Source: Linanthus parryae
Taxonomy: Eukaryota > Streptophyta > Magnoliopsida > Ericales > Polemoniaceae
NCBI GenBank assembly: GCA_023055425.1
Contig: JALGPY010000001.1
Coordinates: 71,170,994 to 71,234,993 of the forward strand
DNA length: 64,000 bases
Direction of reading: 5' to 3'
Every line of letters begins with the position of its first letter. The stretch's first letter is position 1. Under the pieces are notes generated by a model. It had not been told where the DNA came from and did no database searches. It was given only the letters and a program-made list of their open reading frames with translations. The translations under genes and the position numbers were made by a program. This document shows positions 1 to 11,262 of this stretch, piece after piece.

Positions 1-1417
1 TTGATGACAACATCCAGCTTCCCATTCATAACATTCATCAAGCCCTTGAACTGGTTAAATTCAGTTGACAGGTCAAATAACCTTTGTCTGAGATCTTCAA
101 TCTCAACCTGCTGTTCTTCTAACTTCTCAACCAGCAGAGAGTAATCCTCATTGGCTTGTCCTTTCCCAGATGCAGTCCCCTTAGGCTTCACAAACTCCTT
201 CTCAGCAAGTTCTTCCTTTGACAAATCAGAATAAAATTTCCAATGCCCTTTCCCAGTCTGAACTACCCCAATCCTCTGAAGTGCAGTCTCATCTATCAAC
301 CCAAAACCTCCAGTAATCTTTTCTTCTCCTTTCACAGGCACATCAAAATATTCAAAGAAAAGAGGTAACAGGTTGGCATATGGAAGAGGATGGTTTCTAG
401 TCCTGGTTGCACAATAAATCATATGCTCCATAACAACTGTTGGCAAATCTATCTCAAACCCTTGAGATATCAGATACATCAAAATCAAAACCTTATCAGT
501 TACTAACTCCCTTGAGTTTTCCCTAGGAACTACACTCCTCATCAGAATAGTAAACAAGATTTTGGCTTCACAGTTGAGCACAGAGTGTGTCAAGTGCTTT
601 GGACCAGAGGGAACACCTTCAATAAAGAACATCTCCTTTGCCTTATCCAGACACTCCTTCCTATCAGGATAATCTCCAACATTGTATTTTCTAGGAATGC
701 CCAAGACTTTGGCAAAAGTCGTATGATCTAACCTCAAATCCACACCAGCCACTTTAGAAGTTAATACCATTCTATCATCACCTTCAAAAACCAAGTTCAG
801 GTAAAATAACCTAGTTAACCTAGGATAAGCCTTTGAACTAGGATTTAGAACCTTCCAAGCAGCAGTTTCTTTCAACTTTCTCATGCATTCTATGTCCAGT
901 TTATCCAATAACTCATCAGAAATCATGCTACAGAAAGCTACCTTAGATGAAGCATATCCTTGCATCCAAACAGTTCTAGCTTCAGAACTAAAAAACCACT
1001 CAGTGGGAAGTACATTCTTACCTTGATATCCTTTCTTAGTTGCAGCAGCAACTTGCTTAACCCTAGTCTTCTTCTCAGAGGTTTGGACTTCTCTTGTCCT
1101 CCTTCATTTGGTTTCTTCTGGCTTTCCTGAGTTGATTTTCCTTTTTCCTCTTCACCAGTCTTTTTCTTTTATCCCGCTTTCTTCTTCTCTGACCTAGGTT
1201 GATCACCACCCTGAGTCTCTTGTTGTGGATCAACACTTAAGCCTTCATCTCCCTTCTCTGTCCTTGACTTCTTTGCAGGAGGGGTATCCTCATGCAAGCT
1301 TTGAGTATTTTCTGAATCTGAATCAGAAATCACTATCTTCTCCTTCTTGTTTGCTCTCTTCTTGGATCTGCCAGAGGGCTTTCCCTGTTGCTGAATTCTG
1401 GCTGATTTGCTCTCCAT
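1..1417 (-). pseudogene. Env-like / plant-transposon-protein ORF of element A, broken and cut by the window edge
   Basis: The ORF begins at an ATG at 1415-1417 with a basic and acidic low-complexity head (residues 1-82, rich in K, S and E). A TAA at 1169-1171 ends that frame. A different frame then stays open from about 1081 to base 1 without a stop and reads a globular region (for example HWKFYSDLSKEEL near 190-240) followed by a likely coiled coil (EKLEEQQVEIEDLRQR) at the left edge. The globular part resembles the putative plant transposon protein domain found in many plant retroelement ORFs; the position after pol matches the env-like ORF of SIRE elements. I see no hydrophobic membrane segment in the part present, so an envelope function is not shown. 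The stop and frame change mean this copy is probably not translated whole. Confidence 0.7.
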
Positions 1418-1434
1418 TTTAGGGTTTAGGGTTT
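1418..1434 (-). promoter_or_regulatory. Double telo-box-like motif before the env-like ATG
   Basis: On the minus strand two overlapping AAACCCTAA motifs stand immediately before the start codon of the env-like ORF. Telo-boxes occur in promoters and 5' UTRs of many plant genes for translation and cell growth. Whether this one drives a subgenomic transcript is inference. Confidence 0.4.
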
Positions 1435-1730
1435 TGAGAAGAGAATGTGATTGAGAGGAATTGAGAGAGAGAGTAGAGTCGCAGAAAATTGGAAGAGAAT
1501 GAGAAGAAAAAGCCCTGAATTTCAGCTTAAGTAGGTTGAAAAGGATGAGTCATAAAAGGACTCTGCAATATCAACATGCAAAAATAGAATCTTGAAAAAT
1601 CTTTTTGGAATATTTTAGAAAATCTCTGAGTAATTCAAATATTATACAGTTATCTAAAACGATAAGATATAATATTTGATGATCCAATTTTTAAAAAAAA
1701 TAAATACATATATTATCAAGACCTGGAGAA

Positions 1731-1830
1731 CAATCTCAAGGCCTTGAGATTTTCTGCAGTTTGAGAAACTTCAAAGCTTTGAAGTATACTTTCAAGGCTT
1801 CTGAAAGTATAATCTCAAGGCTTTGAGATT
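1731..1830. repeat. Cluster of TCTCAAGGCCTTGAGA-type palindromes between pol and env-like ORF
   Basis: The 450-bp spacer between pol (ends 1867) and the env-like ATG (1417) holds a perfect 16-nt palindrome at 1734-1749, a one-mismatch copy at 1813-1828 and shorter relatives between them. The same motif recurs all over element A (see findings). The rest of the spacer is AT-rich and I see no gene in it. Confidence 0.75.
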
Positions 1831-1866
1831 CCAGCACATATACACATATAAGTACTCATACTCCCC

Positions 1867-4800
1867 CTAAACCAATGCATCCTTGTTTAACATCCCCAAT
1901 TCAAGCCTTAGAGATGAAAACCTATCATCTGGCAAAGGTTTAGTGAAAATATCAGCAATCTGCATTGAAGTAGAGATAAAATTTAAAACAACATCACCTT
2001 GTTCTGCATGATCTCTAAGGAAATGATGTCTCACATCTATGTGATTTGTCCTTGAGTGCTGAACTGGATTCTTAGAGATTGAAATAGCACTTGTATTGTC
2101 ACAATGAATTGGAACATTTCTGAAGTTGTAGCCAAGATCTCTAAGTTGCTGAGCAATCCATAACTCTTGTGAACAGCAAGCACCAGCTGCAATATATTCA
2201 GCTTCTGCAGTTGATAATGCTACAGAGTTTTGCTTTTTGGAATGCCAACTGATCAATGAAGATCCAAGAAATTGGCAGCATCCAGAAGTACTTTTCCTGT
2301 CTACTTTATATCCTGCAAAATCTGCATCTGAATAGCCACTCAACAAAAAATTAGATCTTCTTGGATACCAAAGCCCTAAGTCTCTGGTTCCATTCAAATA
2401 TCTAAAAATTCTTTTAACTGCAGTTAGATGACTTTCCTTAGGATCTGCTTGAAATCTAGCACACATACAGACACTAAACATAATATCAGGTCTGCTAGCA
2501 GTTAAATATAATAATGATCCAATCATACCTCTGTATTCCTTTTGATTCACACTCTTACCAGTTGAATCTTTGTCTAAAGAGGTGATGAACTCATAGGGGT
2601 CTTAAGCACCTTGGACTGTGACATGTTGTACTTATTCAATAAGTCCTTGGTATATTTTCCTTGATGCAAAAAAATTCCTTTCTTCATTTGTAATATATGA
2701 AGTCCAACAAAGAAATTCAGTTCACCCATTAGGCTCATCTCAAACTCCCTGCACATCAGACTAGAAAACTCTTTTGAAAGAGCATCATTAGTAGCACCAA
2801 ATAATATATCATCTACATAAATCTGAACTACTAACATATCAATTTGTTGGTGTTTAATGAAAAGAGTTTGTCAACTAAGCCTCTTCTGAAATTGTTTTCA
2901 AGTAGAAATTTTGAAAGTCTGTCATACCAAGCCCTTGGAGCTTGTTTTAAACCATAGAGAGCTTTATCCAGTTTATAAACATGATCAGGAAAATTTTCAT
3001 CTTCAAAACCAGGAGGTTGTGCTACAAAAACATCTTCTTGTAAATATCCATTTAGAAAAGCACATTTAACATCCATTTGATAAAGCTTTATGTGATTGTG
3101 AGATGCAAATTCAAGAAGTATTCTAATAGCTTCTAACCTGGCAACAGGAGAAAAAGTATCCTCATAATCTATACCTTCTTCCTGATTATATCCTTGAGCT
3201 ACCATTCTGGCTTTATTTCTTACCACTTTGCCATTCTCATCAAGTTTGTTTCTGAATACCCATCTGGTTCCAATAACTGATTTCTCTTTAGGTTTGGGGA
3301 CCAGATTCCAAACCTTGTTCCTTTCAAACTCATTCAGCTCACTCTGCATTGCAATAATCCATTCTGCATCTTCCAGAGCTTCCTTGGTATTCTTAGGCTC
3401 AATCAAAGATACAAATGCACTAAAAGCACACAAGTTCTTTAACTGTCCTCTTGTCTGAGTTCCAGTTGTTGGATCTAATATAATGTTGTCAGCTGGATGG
3501 TCTGCAAGGTACTTAAACTTCTTTCTTGGTACCCAGGAGTATTCTCCTTCAAGGCTTTGAGTCATTGAAACAGTAAAGGAGCATCATAGGAAGTTTCAGC
3601 TTCTGTCTCAAGGCTTTGAGATTTTGGTTCAGCAGGAGGTTCAAGGCATTGAGATTCTGCTGGTTGAGTATGTACATTAGTTTTGCCTTTGTCTTCTTTC
3701 ACAGCATCATCATCTGGTTCATGCTTGTTCAAATCTAGATCTGCAAAACTTTCACTCAGAGAGTCCTTAGTACTTTCATCAAAAATTACATGAATGCTCT
3801 CTTCCACAATCTTGGTTTTTCTATTATAAACTCTATAAGCTTTGCTAGTTTGAGAATATCCAAGAAATACACCTTCATCACTTCTAGCATCAAACTTACC
3901 AAGATTGTCTCTACCATTATTATGCACAAAACAGATACAACCAAAGGGCTTAAAATAAGAAATAGTAGGCTTTCTCCCTCTAAACAGTTCATAGGGAGTC
4001 TTTTTCAAAATAGGTCTGATCAAGCATCTATTCAGCACATAATTGGCAGTGTTAACAGCTTCTGCCCATAAAAAATTTGGCAAATTACTTTCAAGAAGCA
4101 TGGTTCTGGACATACCCTCAAGTGTCCTATTTTTCCTTTCAACTACTCCATTTTGCTGTGGAGTTCTAGGTGCAGAAAAGTTGTGTGAAATGCCATGCTT
4201 TTGCACAAAACAAATCAAAGTCAAGTTGATCAAACTCCCTACCATGATCACTTCTAATGGATGCAACAGGTAAATTTTTCAAAGTTTGAAGCTCTTTGCA
4301 CATTCTAGAAAATTCAGATAAAGCTTCAGTTTTGTCTCTAATAAACATCACTCAAGTAAATCTAGAATAATCATCAATTATAACAAGCATATACCTCTTA
4401 CCTTTTGGGGTCTGAACTCTCATACCACACAAGTCCATATGCAGCAATTCTAAGGGTCTAGAAGTACTTACAAAGTTCTTTGGCTTGAAAGAGCTTCTGG
4501 TCTGTTTACCTTGTACACATGCCTTGCAAACCTCATCATCTGAAAAGTTCTGTGATGGTAAACCTCTTACCAAGTCCTTTGAGATGAGTTTATTCAAAGT
4601 ATGTATACTAATATGCCCAAGCTTTCTGTGCCAAAGCTTTGAATCTTCCTTCAAGGCCTTGAGGCATTTTAGCTTGTCACCTGCAACACTGTTACTATTC
4701 ATAGCATATAGATTATATGATCTAGGAGCAGTGAGTATGCAATCACCAGATTTCTCATCTTGCACCACACATTTCTCCTTGTCAAATACAGCTTTAAAAC

Positions 4801-5010
4801 CTTTATCACATAACTGAGAGATACTAAGCAAATTATACTTAAGTCCATCTACCAGATAAACATCAGATATAGAATTTGTAGAACCATTACCAATACTACA
4901 TATACCAATGATACCATTACCAATACTACATATACCTATTTCCACTCATATGTCTGGAACATCCACTGTCTAATATCCATTTCTGATCTTTCAAGGCCTT
5001 GGTGACATCC
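1867..5010 (-). pseudogene. Element A pol remnant: protease, integrase, reverse transcriptase, RNase H
   Basis: Reading leftwards: the aspartic protease site WILDSGCSRHMSG (about 4945-4985) is intact; the integrase zinc region (HRKLGH, CKACVQGKQ) and the three catalytic landmarks HMDLCG, RSDHGREF and QQNGVVERKNRT are present; reverse transcriptase shows MDVKCAFLNG, YGLKQAPRAWYD and IYVDDILFG; RNase H shows YSDADFAG, STAEAEYIAA and HCDNTSAI, ending in LGMLNKDALV at 1867. This is the Copia order. Lesions: an in-frame TGA at 4352-4354 where relatives have Trp, frame changes near 4200, 3563, 2860 and 2580, and sequence missing just after the protease motif. Catalytic residues survive, so the copy looks recently inactivated. 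Enzyme function is not expected from this locus. Confidence 0.9.
4883..4940. repeat. 30-bp tandem duplication in the protease-integrase spacer
   Basis: Two adjacent 30-bp units sharing ACCATTACCAATACTACATA begin at 4883 and 4913. In the minus-strand frame they duplicate the peptide CSIGNG and lie where related polyproteins carry a longer, non-repeated stretch, so local deletion and duplication replaced it. Confidence 0.75.
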
Positions 5011-5223
5011 TGCAAAAAACAAATCATTGCCTCAACAGGCTGTTAGACCAAGTGCAGAACTTTGAGTCATACTCAAAATCAGCCATATTTGGTGGCCTAA
5101 TTCCTTTTGGAACCCAAATCTGCCTAACCTTCCCTTAAGCTGATAAGGATAAGTATTCCTCATAATGTGAGGTTCTGATCTTCTGAAGGGACAAGTTAAT
5201 CTGACATGACCAATTTTTCCACA

Positions 5224-6898
5224 TTAATGAAATTTTGGAGAATGTCTGGTACCAGATTTGACAAAAGTAGTTTGGCCTTTCTTTGGAAAATTTGGATTAT
5301 AGCCAATCCCACTTTTATGCATTGATTTCAGACTTCCTCCAAGAATGAGACTCAGATTATGTTCTGAGCCAGTAAACTTAGCTAGGACCTTCTTTGACTC
5401 TTGAATTTTCTCAGTCAAAGAGCAGATATGTTGTTCTAAATTCTCAGAATGAGTCTTTAGATCAGCATATCTTTCAGTTAAAAGAGTGTTTTGATCAACA
5501 ACCTCTTTTATCTTTGCCTTCAAGACTTTGAACCTCCTGTCCAAGGCCTTGAAGTCTTTTTCCATCTTTGTCTTAGAAACTTCAACAGTTTTGTTTGAAA
5601 ACACTAGGTCCAGGTTTTCTTTTACCTGCTCATGAATCTTAATCTTTAAAGCAGAAATCTCATTTCTATAACTTTCCTCATTTAAAAACATACTTTTGAG
5701 AATTTCAGGAAGTACATCAGAAGGACTAGCAAGTAAATTTTTTACCATGTCTTCAATGTGTCTGTCTGATGAACTTTCCTCATTATGCTTTGCCATGAAG
5801 CATAAGTTTGCTTGCTCTTCTTCTGTGTCTGAGTCACTTGATGAATCAGAATCACTCCAAGAAGCCATCATGGCTTTCTTCCTTCTGTTGTAACCATCCT
5901 TCTTCTGAAAGTTCCTGTTCTTCTTCTTTTGTGGACAGTCCCTTACTAAGTGATCTGCATCACCACACTCAAAAAAAAATCATTATTTTAGTTTTATGTG
6001 ATTGTGATGAAGATTTACCTTTGTAATCCTTGCTGCCTCAGGGTCTTGATCTCTCTCTGTTGTAATCCCTGTTACCAGAGTTTCTTTTCTTTTTAAGAAT
6101 CCTGGCCAAGGCCTTGGATATCAATGCTAAAGCCTCTTCATCATCAGGTTCCTCCTCAGTCTCAAGGCTTTGAGATTTTTCACTGTCTTTTGCCTTAAGT
6201 TCTAGGTTCCTGATATTTTCACTCAAATCACCTTCCACATCCCTCATAGACATTTCATGAGTGAGCAGCTTTCCTTGTAGATCATCTAGTTGAAGAAGAC
6301 TCAAGTCCTGAGCTTCCTCAATGGCTGTTGTCTTTGGCTCCCACTTGGCTTTTGGCAAACTTCTCAGAATTTTTCTGACCTTCTCTTCATTTGAGAACTT
6401 CTTTCCCAATGACTCCAGGTTGTTCACAACATCAGTGAATCTTTTGAACATTCCCTTGATGGTCTCATTTGAATTCATCTTGAACAACTCATATTGCCTC
6501 AGAAGTATGTTGATTTTTGTCTGCTTAACCTGGTTGGTTCCTTCATATGTCACCACCAGTTTATCCCACACTTCTTTGTCACTCTTGCAGTTTGACACTC
6601 TGTTGAACTCATCTGCATTTAAAGCACAGTATAGCAAATTCATAGCCTTGTAATTTTTTGATACCTTTTCCAGTTCAGTGACTGAAAGATTTTCTTCAGA
6701 CTTGACACTTCTGACTCCATCAATTGTAGTGTAGTGCTCATGAGGACCATTCTGAACTATTGGCCATAGTTCCATTTCTTGATCTATGATGAACATCTTC
6801 ATCAATGCCTTCCAGTGCATGAAGTTGTCACCACAGAACAATGGAGGTCTGTTGGCTGCCCTTCCTTGTGAGAATCCACCATCTCCTACATTACTCAT
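5224..6898 (-). pseudogene. Element A gag remnant
   Basis: The gag ATG is at 6896-6898, 38 bp inside the LTR end. Residues 1-260 form the UBN2-type Copia capsid region (PPLFCGDNFMHWKALMKMF, then KEVWDKLVVTYEGTNQVKQ). A frame change occurs near 6040, inside the first zinc-knuckle region. The next frame carries a Ser/Asp-rich stretch and about 130 residues of heptad-rich, probable coiled coil (SALKIKIHEQVKENLDLVF onward). Two zinc knuckles can be recognised, FFECGDADHLVRDC (near 5970) and KFH-stop-CGKIGHVRLTC (near 5220); in both the first Cys of the CCHC set is replaced by Phe, and the second contains a TAA at 5224-5226. Gag packages the element RNA in relatives; this copy cannot make the complete protein. 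Confidence 0.85.
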
Positions 6899-6935
6899 AG
6901 TCACCAGATTGTTAGATCTAAAAACAGTGACACAA

Positions 6936-6947
6936 GCTCTGATACCA
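6936..6947 (-). other. Primer binding site of element A (initiator tRNA-Met)
   Basis: TGGTATCAGAGC on the minus strand, complementary to the 3' end of plant initiator tRNA-Met, lies two bases inside the LTR end (TTTCA at 6950). It primes minus-strand DNA synthesis in Copia elements. Confidence 0.9.
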
Positions 6948-6949
6948 AC

Positions 6950-8458
6950 TGAAAGTGTGTAATGTAGACTAAACACAGGACATAAATACTCTAGAAGGGG
7001 GGTTGAATAGAGTATGGAAACTTTTTGCAAAACTTAAAGTTTAACAGAAAAAATTTGTGTGAAACTCAAATCTCAAGGCCTTGAGATTTTATCAAACTGT
7101 CTGAAGCTTACAAAGGCAAAAAAGTAAGCTTCAAGGCCTTGAGCTGTGGACAATTCTAAACAGCTTTTAAACCCTAGTTTGATTTGAGTTGTGTGCAGTC
7201 AAACAGAAAAGTAAAGAACACAAAGCAATTTACAGATTTCACACCCAATGGACCTAATCTTTGCCTGAGGGATCTAATCCCACCAGGATTGGGCAAACAC
7301 TTCTTATTACTCACACAGAAACAGCCCTAGATCTTCAAGCCTAAGTGATTTCCCTTACACCTATACAGCTTGTGGTTCCAAACCTATCTAGTTCCAGCTA
7401 CTAACTGTTGAGCTAACAAGAACCTCTTGTTGTTCACTTGAACAACCAACCACTAGGTTAAGTGAGGTATATGATAATCTAGAGATACATAGATAGAAGT
7501 ACAAGTGAAGAACACAGTATGAAGATAAGCTGTTTTAAGCCTGGAAGTGTTCTTCTAGAAAACTGGATTGATTTGATCTTCAGAAATCTGGAATGAAGCT
7601 TGAATGATTGTGTGTGTTTGAATGGATGATCTCCCACGATTTTGTCACACCTCTCAGAGTATTCTGCAAGCCTCTATCTCCTTCAAAATTCAAACCAGTC
7701 TCTTTTATCCACAGCTGCAACTGATTGAGAGATTTTAGGATCTCGATTCCTACAAATCCTCCTTCTGTTTTCAACTTAAATTCAAACAGCTTCAATTGGA
7801 TATCCGTTGGAGTTTGTTGAGATTGCTCCTGCACATTTAACAACCCTGCAACAGCATTGAAACACAGCAACAACAAAATCCAGAAAGCTAACAGTACTAT
7901 GACTGTTTGGTTATACAGTTTCTGATAAAACTGTTTAACAAACTTAGAACAATAACCTGTATATCTTCCCCAACATATGAATCATGAAAAACACGTTTAA
8001 GACACTTAGAAGTGAGTAAATAATCACAATACTAAGAAACATAACCTGCAAGAAAGAATCAACTAAGTTCTGTAAAATCTGTCAGCAGCTCAAGGCACAT
8101 CTCAAGGCCTTGGAGCTCTGAACCTGCTTCACAGAATTTCAAAGTTAAACCCAGATAACTTTAATTCTTCCTGTTTTGATCATCTGCAATTGTGCTAGAT
8201 ATAAATAGTATAATCCAAAAGTATATGCAGTAAACCACTGATTTGCATAATCAGATATCCAATCTGCAACACAGAAATGTTAGAACATATAGCAGAATAG
8301 AATAACTCAAGGCTTTGAAGTTCAGTTAATATCTCAAGGCCTTGAGATAACAACGATGCTTTGCTGCTTATGTCTTAGTCTTCTGTTTTTTGTCTTTTGT
8401 CTTTCATCACTCAAAAACAATTACCAACCAAAGCACATTCAGGGATCTTGACTCAACA
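6950..8458 (-). repeat. 5' LTR of element A
   Basis: The left border is the dinucleotide next to the primer binding site. The right border is the last CA (CTCAACA) before Angela pol homology starts at 8459, so in element sense the LTR reads TGTTGAGT to CTTTCA, 1509 bp. It contains no credible gene; short frames such as that at 7580-7876 have no recognisable domain. It carries perfect 16-nt palindromes at 7071-7086 and 8332-8347 and several imperfect ones. The partner LTR is outside the window, so the exact right border is inferred from the junction only; an alternative end at 8406 (CTTTCA) gives a better terminal inverted repeat but leaves 52 bp unexplained. Confidence 0.72.
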
Positions 8459-9824
8459 TAAAGGATACAGACAAATTCATGGTATTGACTATGATGAAAC
8501 CTTTTCACCAGTCGCAATGACCAAATCCATCTGAATCCTACTTGCAATTGCTGCATACTACGACTATGAGATTTGGCAGATGGATGTCAAAACAGCATTC
8601 CTTTATGGGAATCTCCTCGAGGATGTGTATATGATACAGCCGGAGGGTTTTGAAGATCCAGAGCAAGCCAACAAAGTCTGTAAGCTGCAACGATCCATTT
8701 ATGGATTGAAGAAAGCTTCTAGGAGTTGGAATCGACGTTTTGATGAAGTAGTCAGAATTTGGCTTCATCAGAAACGAATATGAGTCTTGTGTCTACAAGA
8801 AGGTTAGTGGAAGCTCTGTAGCTTTTCTGGTCTTGTATGTGGATGACATACTACTCATTGGAAACGACGTTCCCATGCTGCAATCTGTTAAAGATTGGCT
8901 AGGGAAGTGTTTCTCAATGAAGGACTTAGGGGAAGCAGCTTATATACTCGGTATAAAGATCTATAGAGATAGATCTAAGAGACTGCTAGGCCTAAGTCAG
9001 AGTACATATATTGACAAGGTGTTGAAGCAGTTCAACATGCAAGATTCCAATAAGGGATCTTGCCCATGTCACATTGAATCACTCTTTCAAAGATTGGTTG
9101 TCCTTCCAATGAGATTGAGAAGGAATGCATGAGTAGAATTCCCTATGCCTCGGCCATAGGATCTATCATGTACGCCATGTTATGTACTAGACCAGATGTG
9201 TCATATGCCTTGAGTATGACAAGCATATACCAATCCAATCCGGGTGAGAGTCACTGGATTGCGGTCAAGAACATCCTAAAGTACTTGAGAAGAACTAAGG
9301 ATGCTTTCTTGATATTTAGTGGCGAGGAAGAGTTGCGTGTAAGGGGTTACACGGATGCAAGCTTCCAAACCGACAGAGATGAATTTAGATCACAATCGGG
9401 ATATGTGTTTGGCCTGAATGGAGCAGCGGTGAGCTGGAAGAGTTCCAAGCAAGAGACGGTGGCTGATTCTACAACAGACGCTGAGTACATTTCTGCAAGT
9501 GGCGCAGCAAAGGAAGCTGTTTGGATCAGAAAGTTTGTTTCTGAACTTGGTGTGGTTCCTAGCATTAAGGATCCAGTTGAGTTGTAATGCGACAACACTG
9601 GGGCGATCGCGCAATCAAAGGAACCCAGGTCGCACCAGAAATCCAAGCACGTTCTCAGGAAGTTCCATCTGAATCGAGATATTATCGATAGAGGAGACGT
9701 TCGCATATGCAATATTCCTACAGATGATAATCTGTCAGATCCACTTACAAAGCCGCTTGTGCGGTGGAAGCATGAAGGGCACACTTGGAGCATGGGCATA
9801 CGAGATGCGTCAGATTGGCTCTAG
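8459..9824 (+). pseudogene. Element B reverse transcriptase-RNase H fragment
   Basis: The frame shows MDVKTAFLYGNLLEDVYM, LYVDDILLIGND, the connection region and RNase H (YTDASFQTDRDE, TTDAEYISASGAAKEAVW), ending DASDWL at 9824. Compared by eye with the intact copy of element G: an in-frame TGA at 8532-8534 (CGA in relatives), a one-base deletion near 8755, a one-base deletion near 9056 and a TAA near 9585 where relatives read TTC. It is the most decayed of the four Angela copies, consistent with greater age. Confidence 0.9.
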
Positions 9825-9838
9825 TGCAAGTGGGAGAC

Positions 9839-11262
9839 TGTTGGAATAGATGCCCTAGAGGAAATCTAGTTTAGTATGAATTTATTCTGGCTAGAACATT
9901 CATTGTATTATTTATTGGATATTTAATATAATGAAGTCCTTAGATTTACAATTGTGTTGTTTATCTTAAATATCCCTAGTCCAGTATAATGATTAATAGG
10001 ACAATCATCTATAGACTAGTATGGGGTTGGATTGATATGGAGATATCATGATCCAACACATGGGTGTGCATTAAGTGTAATGACGCACTGGATTGACCCA
10101 TCTTCGAGAAGGCTACATACACGTTATGTTAAGTCAAAAGTGCTTCTCGTGGTGCGATGGTATCGTCATCCTTAGACTTGAAGTCGCTAGATATTCTAGT
10201 TGTGGATTATTGTGATTTTCGTAGCGTCAAATGCTACACCGTAACTGGGTAGTTATAAAGGCGAGTACCGGATACAATAAGAAGAAAGCTTAGAGATCGT
10301 AGTGGACGTAGATAGAATTTGTCCCTCCCACATAACGGGAGCAAATATCTTAGGCCACTCGAGGGATAGTGCTTATAGAATGTCTAGCCAGACTCAAATA
10401 AATCAATATAGGATATTGATGTTATTTGCACGAATAAGGCTATTCCCATGGATCGAGAAACTATGGATTGGATATACGAGTGTGACTTGTACGTTTGTGT
10501 CCAGTTCCGATATAGAGACAAAGGGATGAGACAATTACTTGTACAAGGTTTGTCGGATGACTATTCTATTAGTTTGCTAAAATGGATGTTTTGCTAGAAA
10601 CCGCTCCATATTAGCAAATTGTTGCTACCAACTAGATAGAACCTATGGGGTCACACACTATATAGAGTTGAACTAGATTTGGGAATTAATTAACAGGATT
10701 AATTAATTAGAAGGATCACTTTGCAACACCTTGCAAACTTAGTAGGACTAATTTGAAAGTAAGGGACTAAACCAAATTCTAGTAGGACTAGAATGGGTCT
10801 TTAGGTAGGTTGCAAGGATTTGTTGGACTATATAGAGGATGCTCCTTCCTTCCTTCCCACACTTATGAGCCTTTAGTTCATAACTTGAGTGGGAGAGAAC
10901 AAAAGGAGAGAGAGCAAGCAAGCAAGAGAGGCGTTCGCCCCCCTTGCCGACGCCCCTTCCTGTCGGCCCAAACAAGGAGGCTGCCCCTCGTTGTTTCCTC
11001 GTGTTGCGTGATTTCTTCTTCCTCTTCCTCTATTCTGGGCTAGTACAAAGGAGAAGGAAGATCTAGATATCAACTCTAGGCGTGGATCAACTATAGAGAA
11101 CGTGACACAATTCACGTTACAAGTCATCACAGGAGAAACCCTAAGGTGTGTAACTTGATTTCTTCCCTTACCATCGTTATGTCTCTTGTCCTGTGATCCT
11201 TGGATGGTATTACATGGATAATATTTGTTTTTACGCTGCGTATCCATGATCAAAACCGTACA
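9839..11262 (+). repeat. 3' LTR of element B
   Basis: It begins TGTTGGAATAGATGCC directly after the polypurine tract AAGTGGGAGAC and ends in GTACA at 11262, 1424 bp. It aligns along its length with the LTRs of E, F and G. The opening words (TGTTGGAAT, then GCCCTAGAGG) match those of Angela/BARE LTRs as I know them. Confidence 0.88.

Larger units (their letters stand above)
1..8458 (-). mobile_element. Element A: Copia/SIRE retrotransposon, incomplete at left edge
   Basis: In its own sense the element runs right to left: 5' LTR (6950-8458), iMet-type primer binding site, gag, protease, integrase, reverse transcriptase and RNase H (Copia order), then a further ORF after pol that runs off the window. 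An extra ORF downstream of pol, a long coiled-coil gag with two zinc knuckles, and a long LTR are features of the SIRE (Sirevirus) lineage. The right border is set by the abrupt start of Angela pol sequence at 8459. The element is not intact: gag, pol and the extra ORF all carry stops or frameshifts. Its 3' LTR should lie left of the window. Confidence 0.88.
8459..11262 (+). mobile_element. Element B: Angela-type Copia remnant interrupted by element A
   Basis: The sequence enters in the middle of reverse transcriptase (KGYRQIHGIDYDETFSP) and continues through RNase H, polypurine tract and a complete 3' LTR. It is the same family as elements E, F and G (about 40-64 kb). The 5' half must lie beyond the left edge, on the other side of element A. 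The LTR ends exactly where Gypsy integrase sequence begins (11263), so B appears inserted in element C. Confidence 0.88.

Noticed and set aside
8407..8458. Element A LTR ending at 8406 (CTTTCA)
   Set aside because: It would give a better inverted terminus but leave 52 bp belonging to neither A nor B; the CTCAACA end at 8458 abuts Angela pol exactly. Kept as an alternative.
10302..10529. Repeated frames in the LTRs (for example 10302-10529, 41083-41343, 43638-43925, 50712-50999, 57274-57561) as a small gene family
   Set aside because: They occur at the same place in every LTR of one family, in whichever orientation the LTR has, and show no domain; shared LTR sequence explains them.
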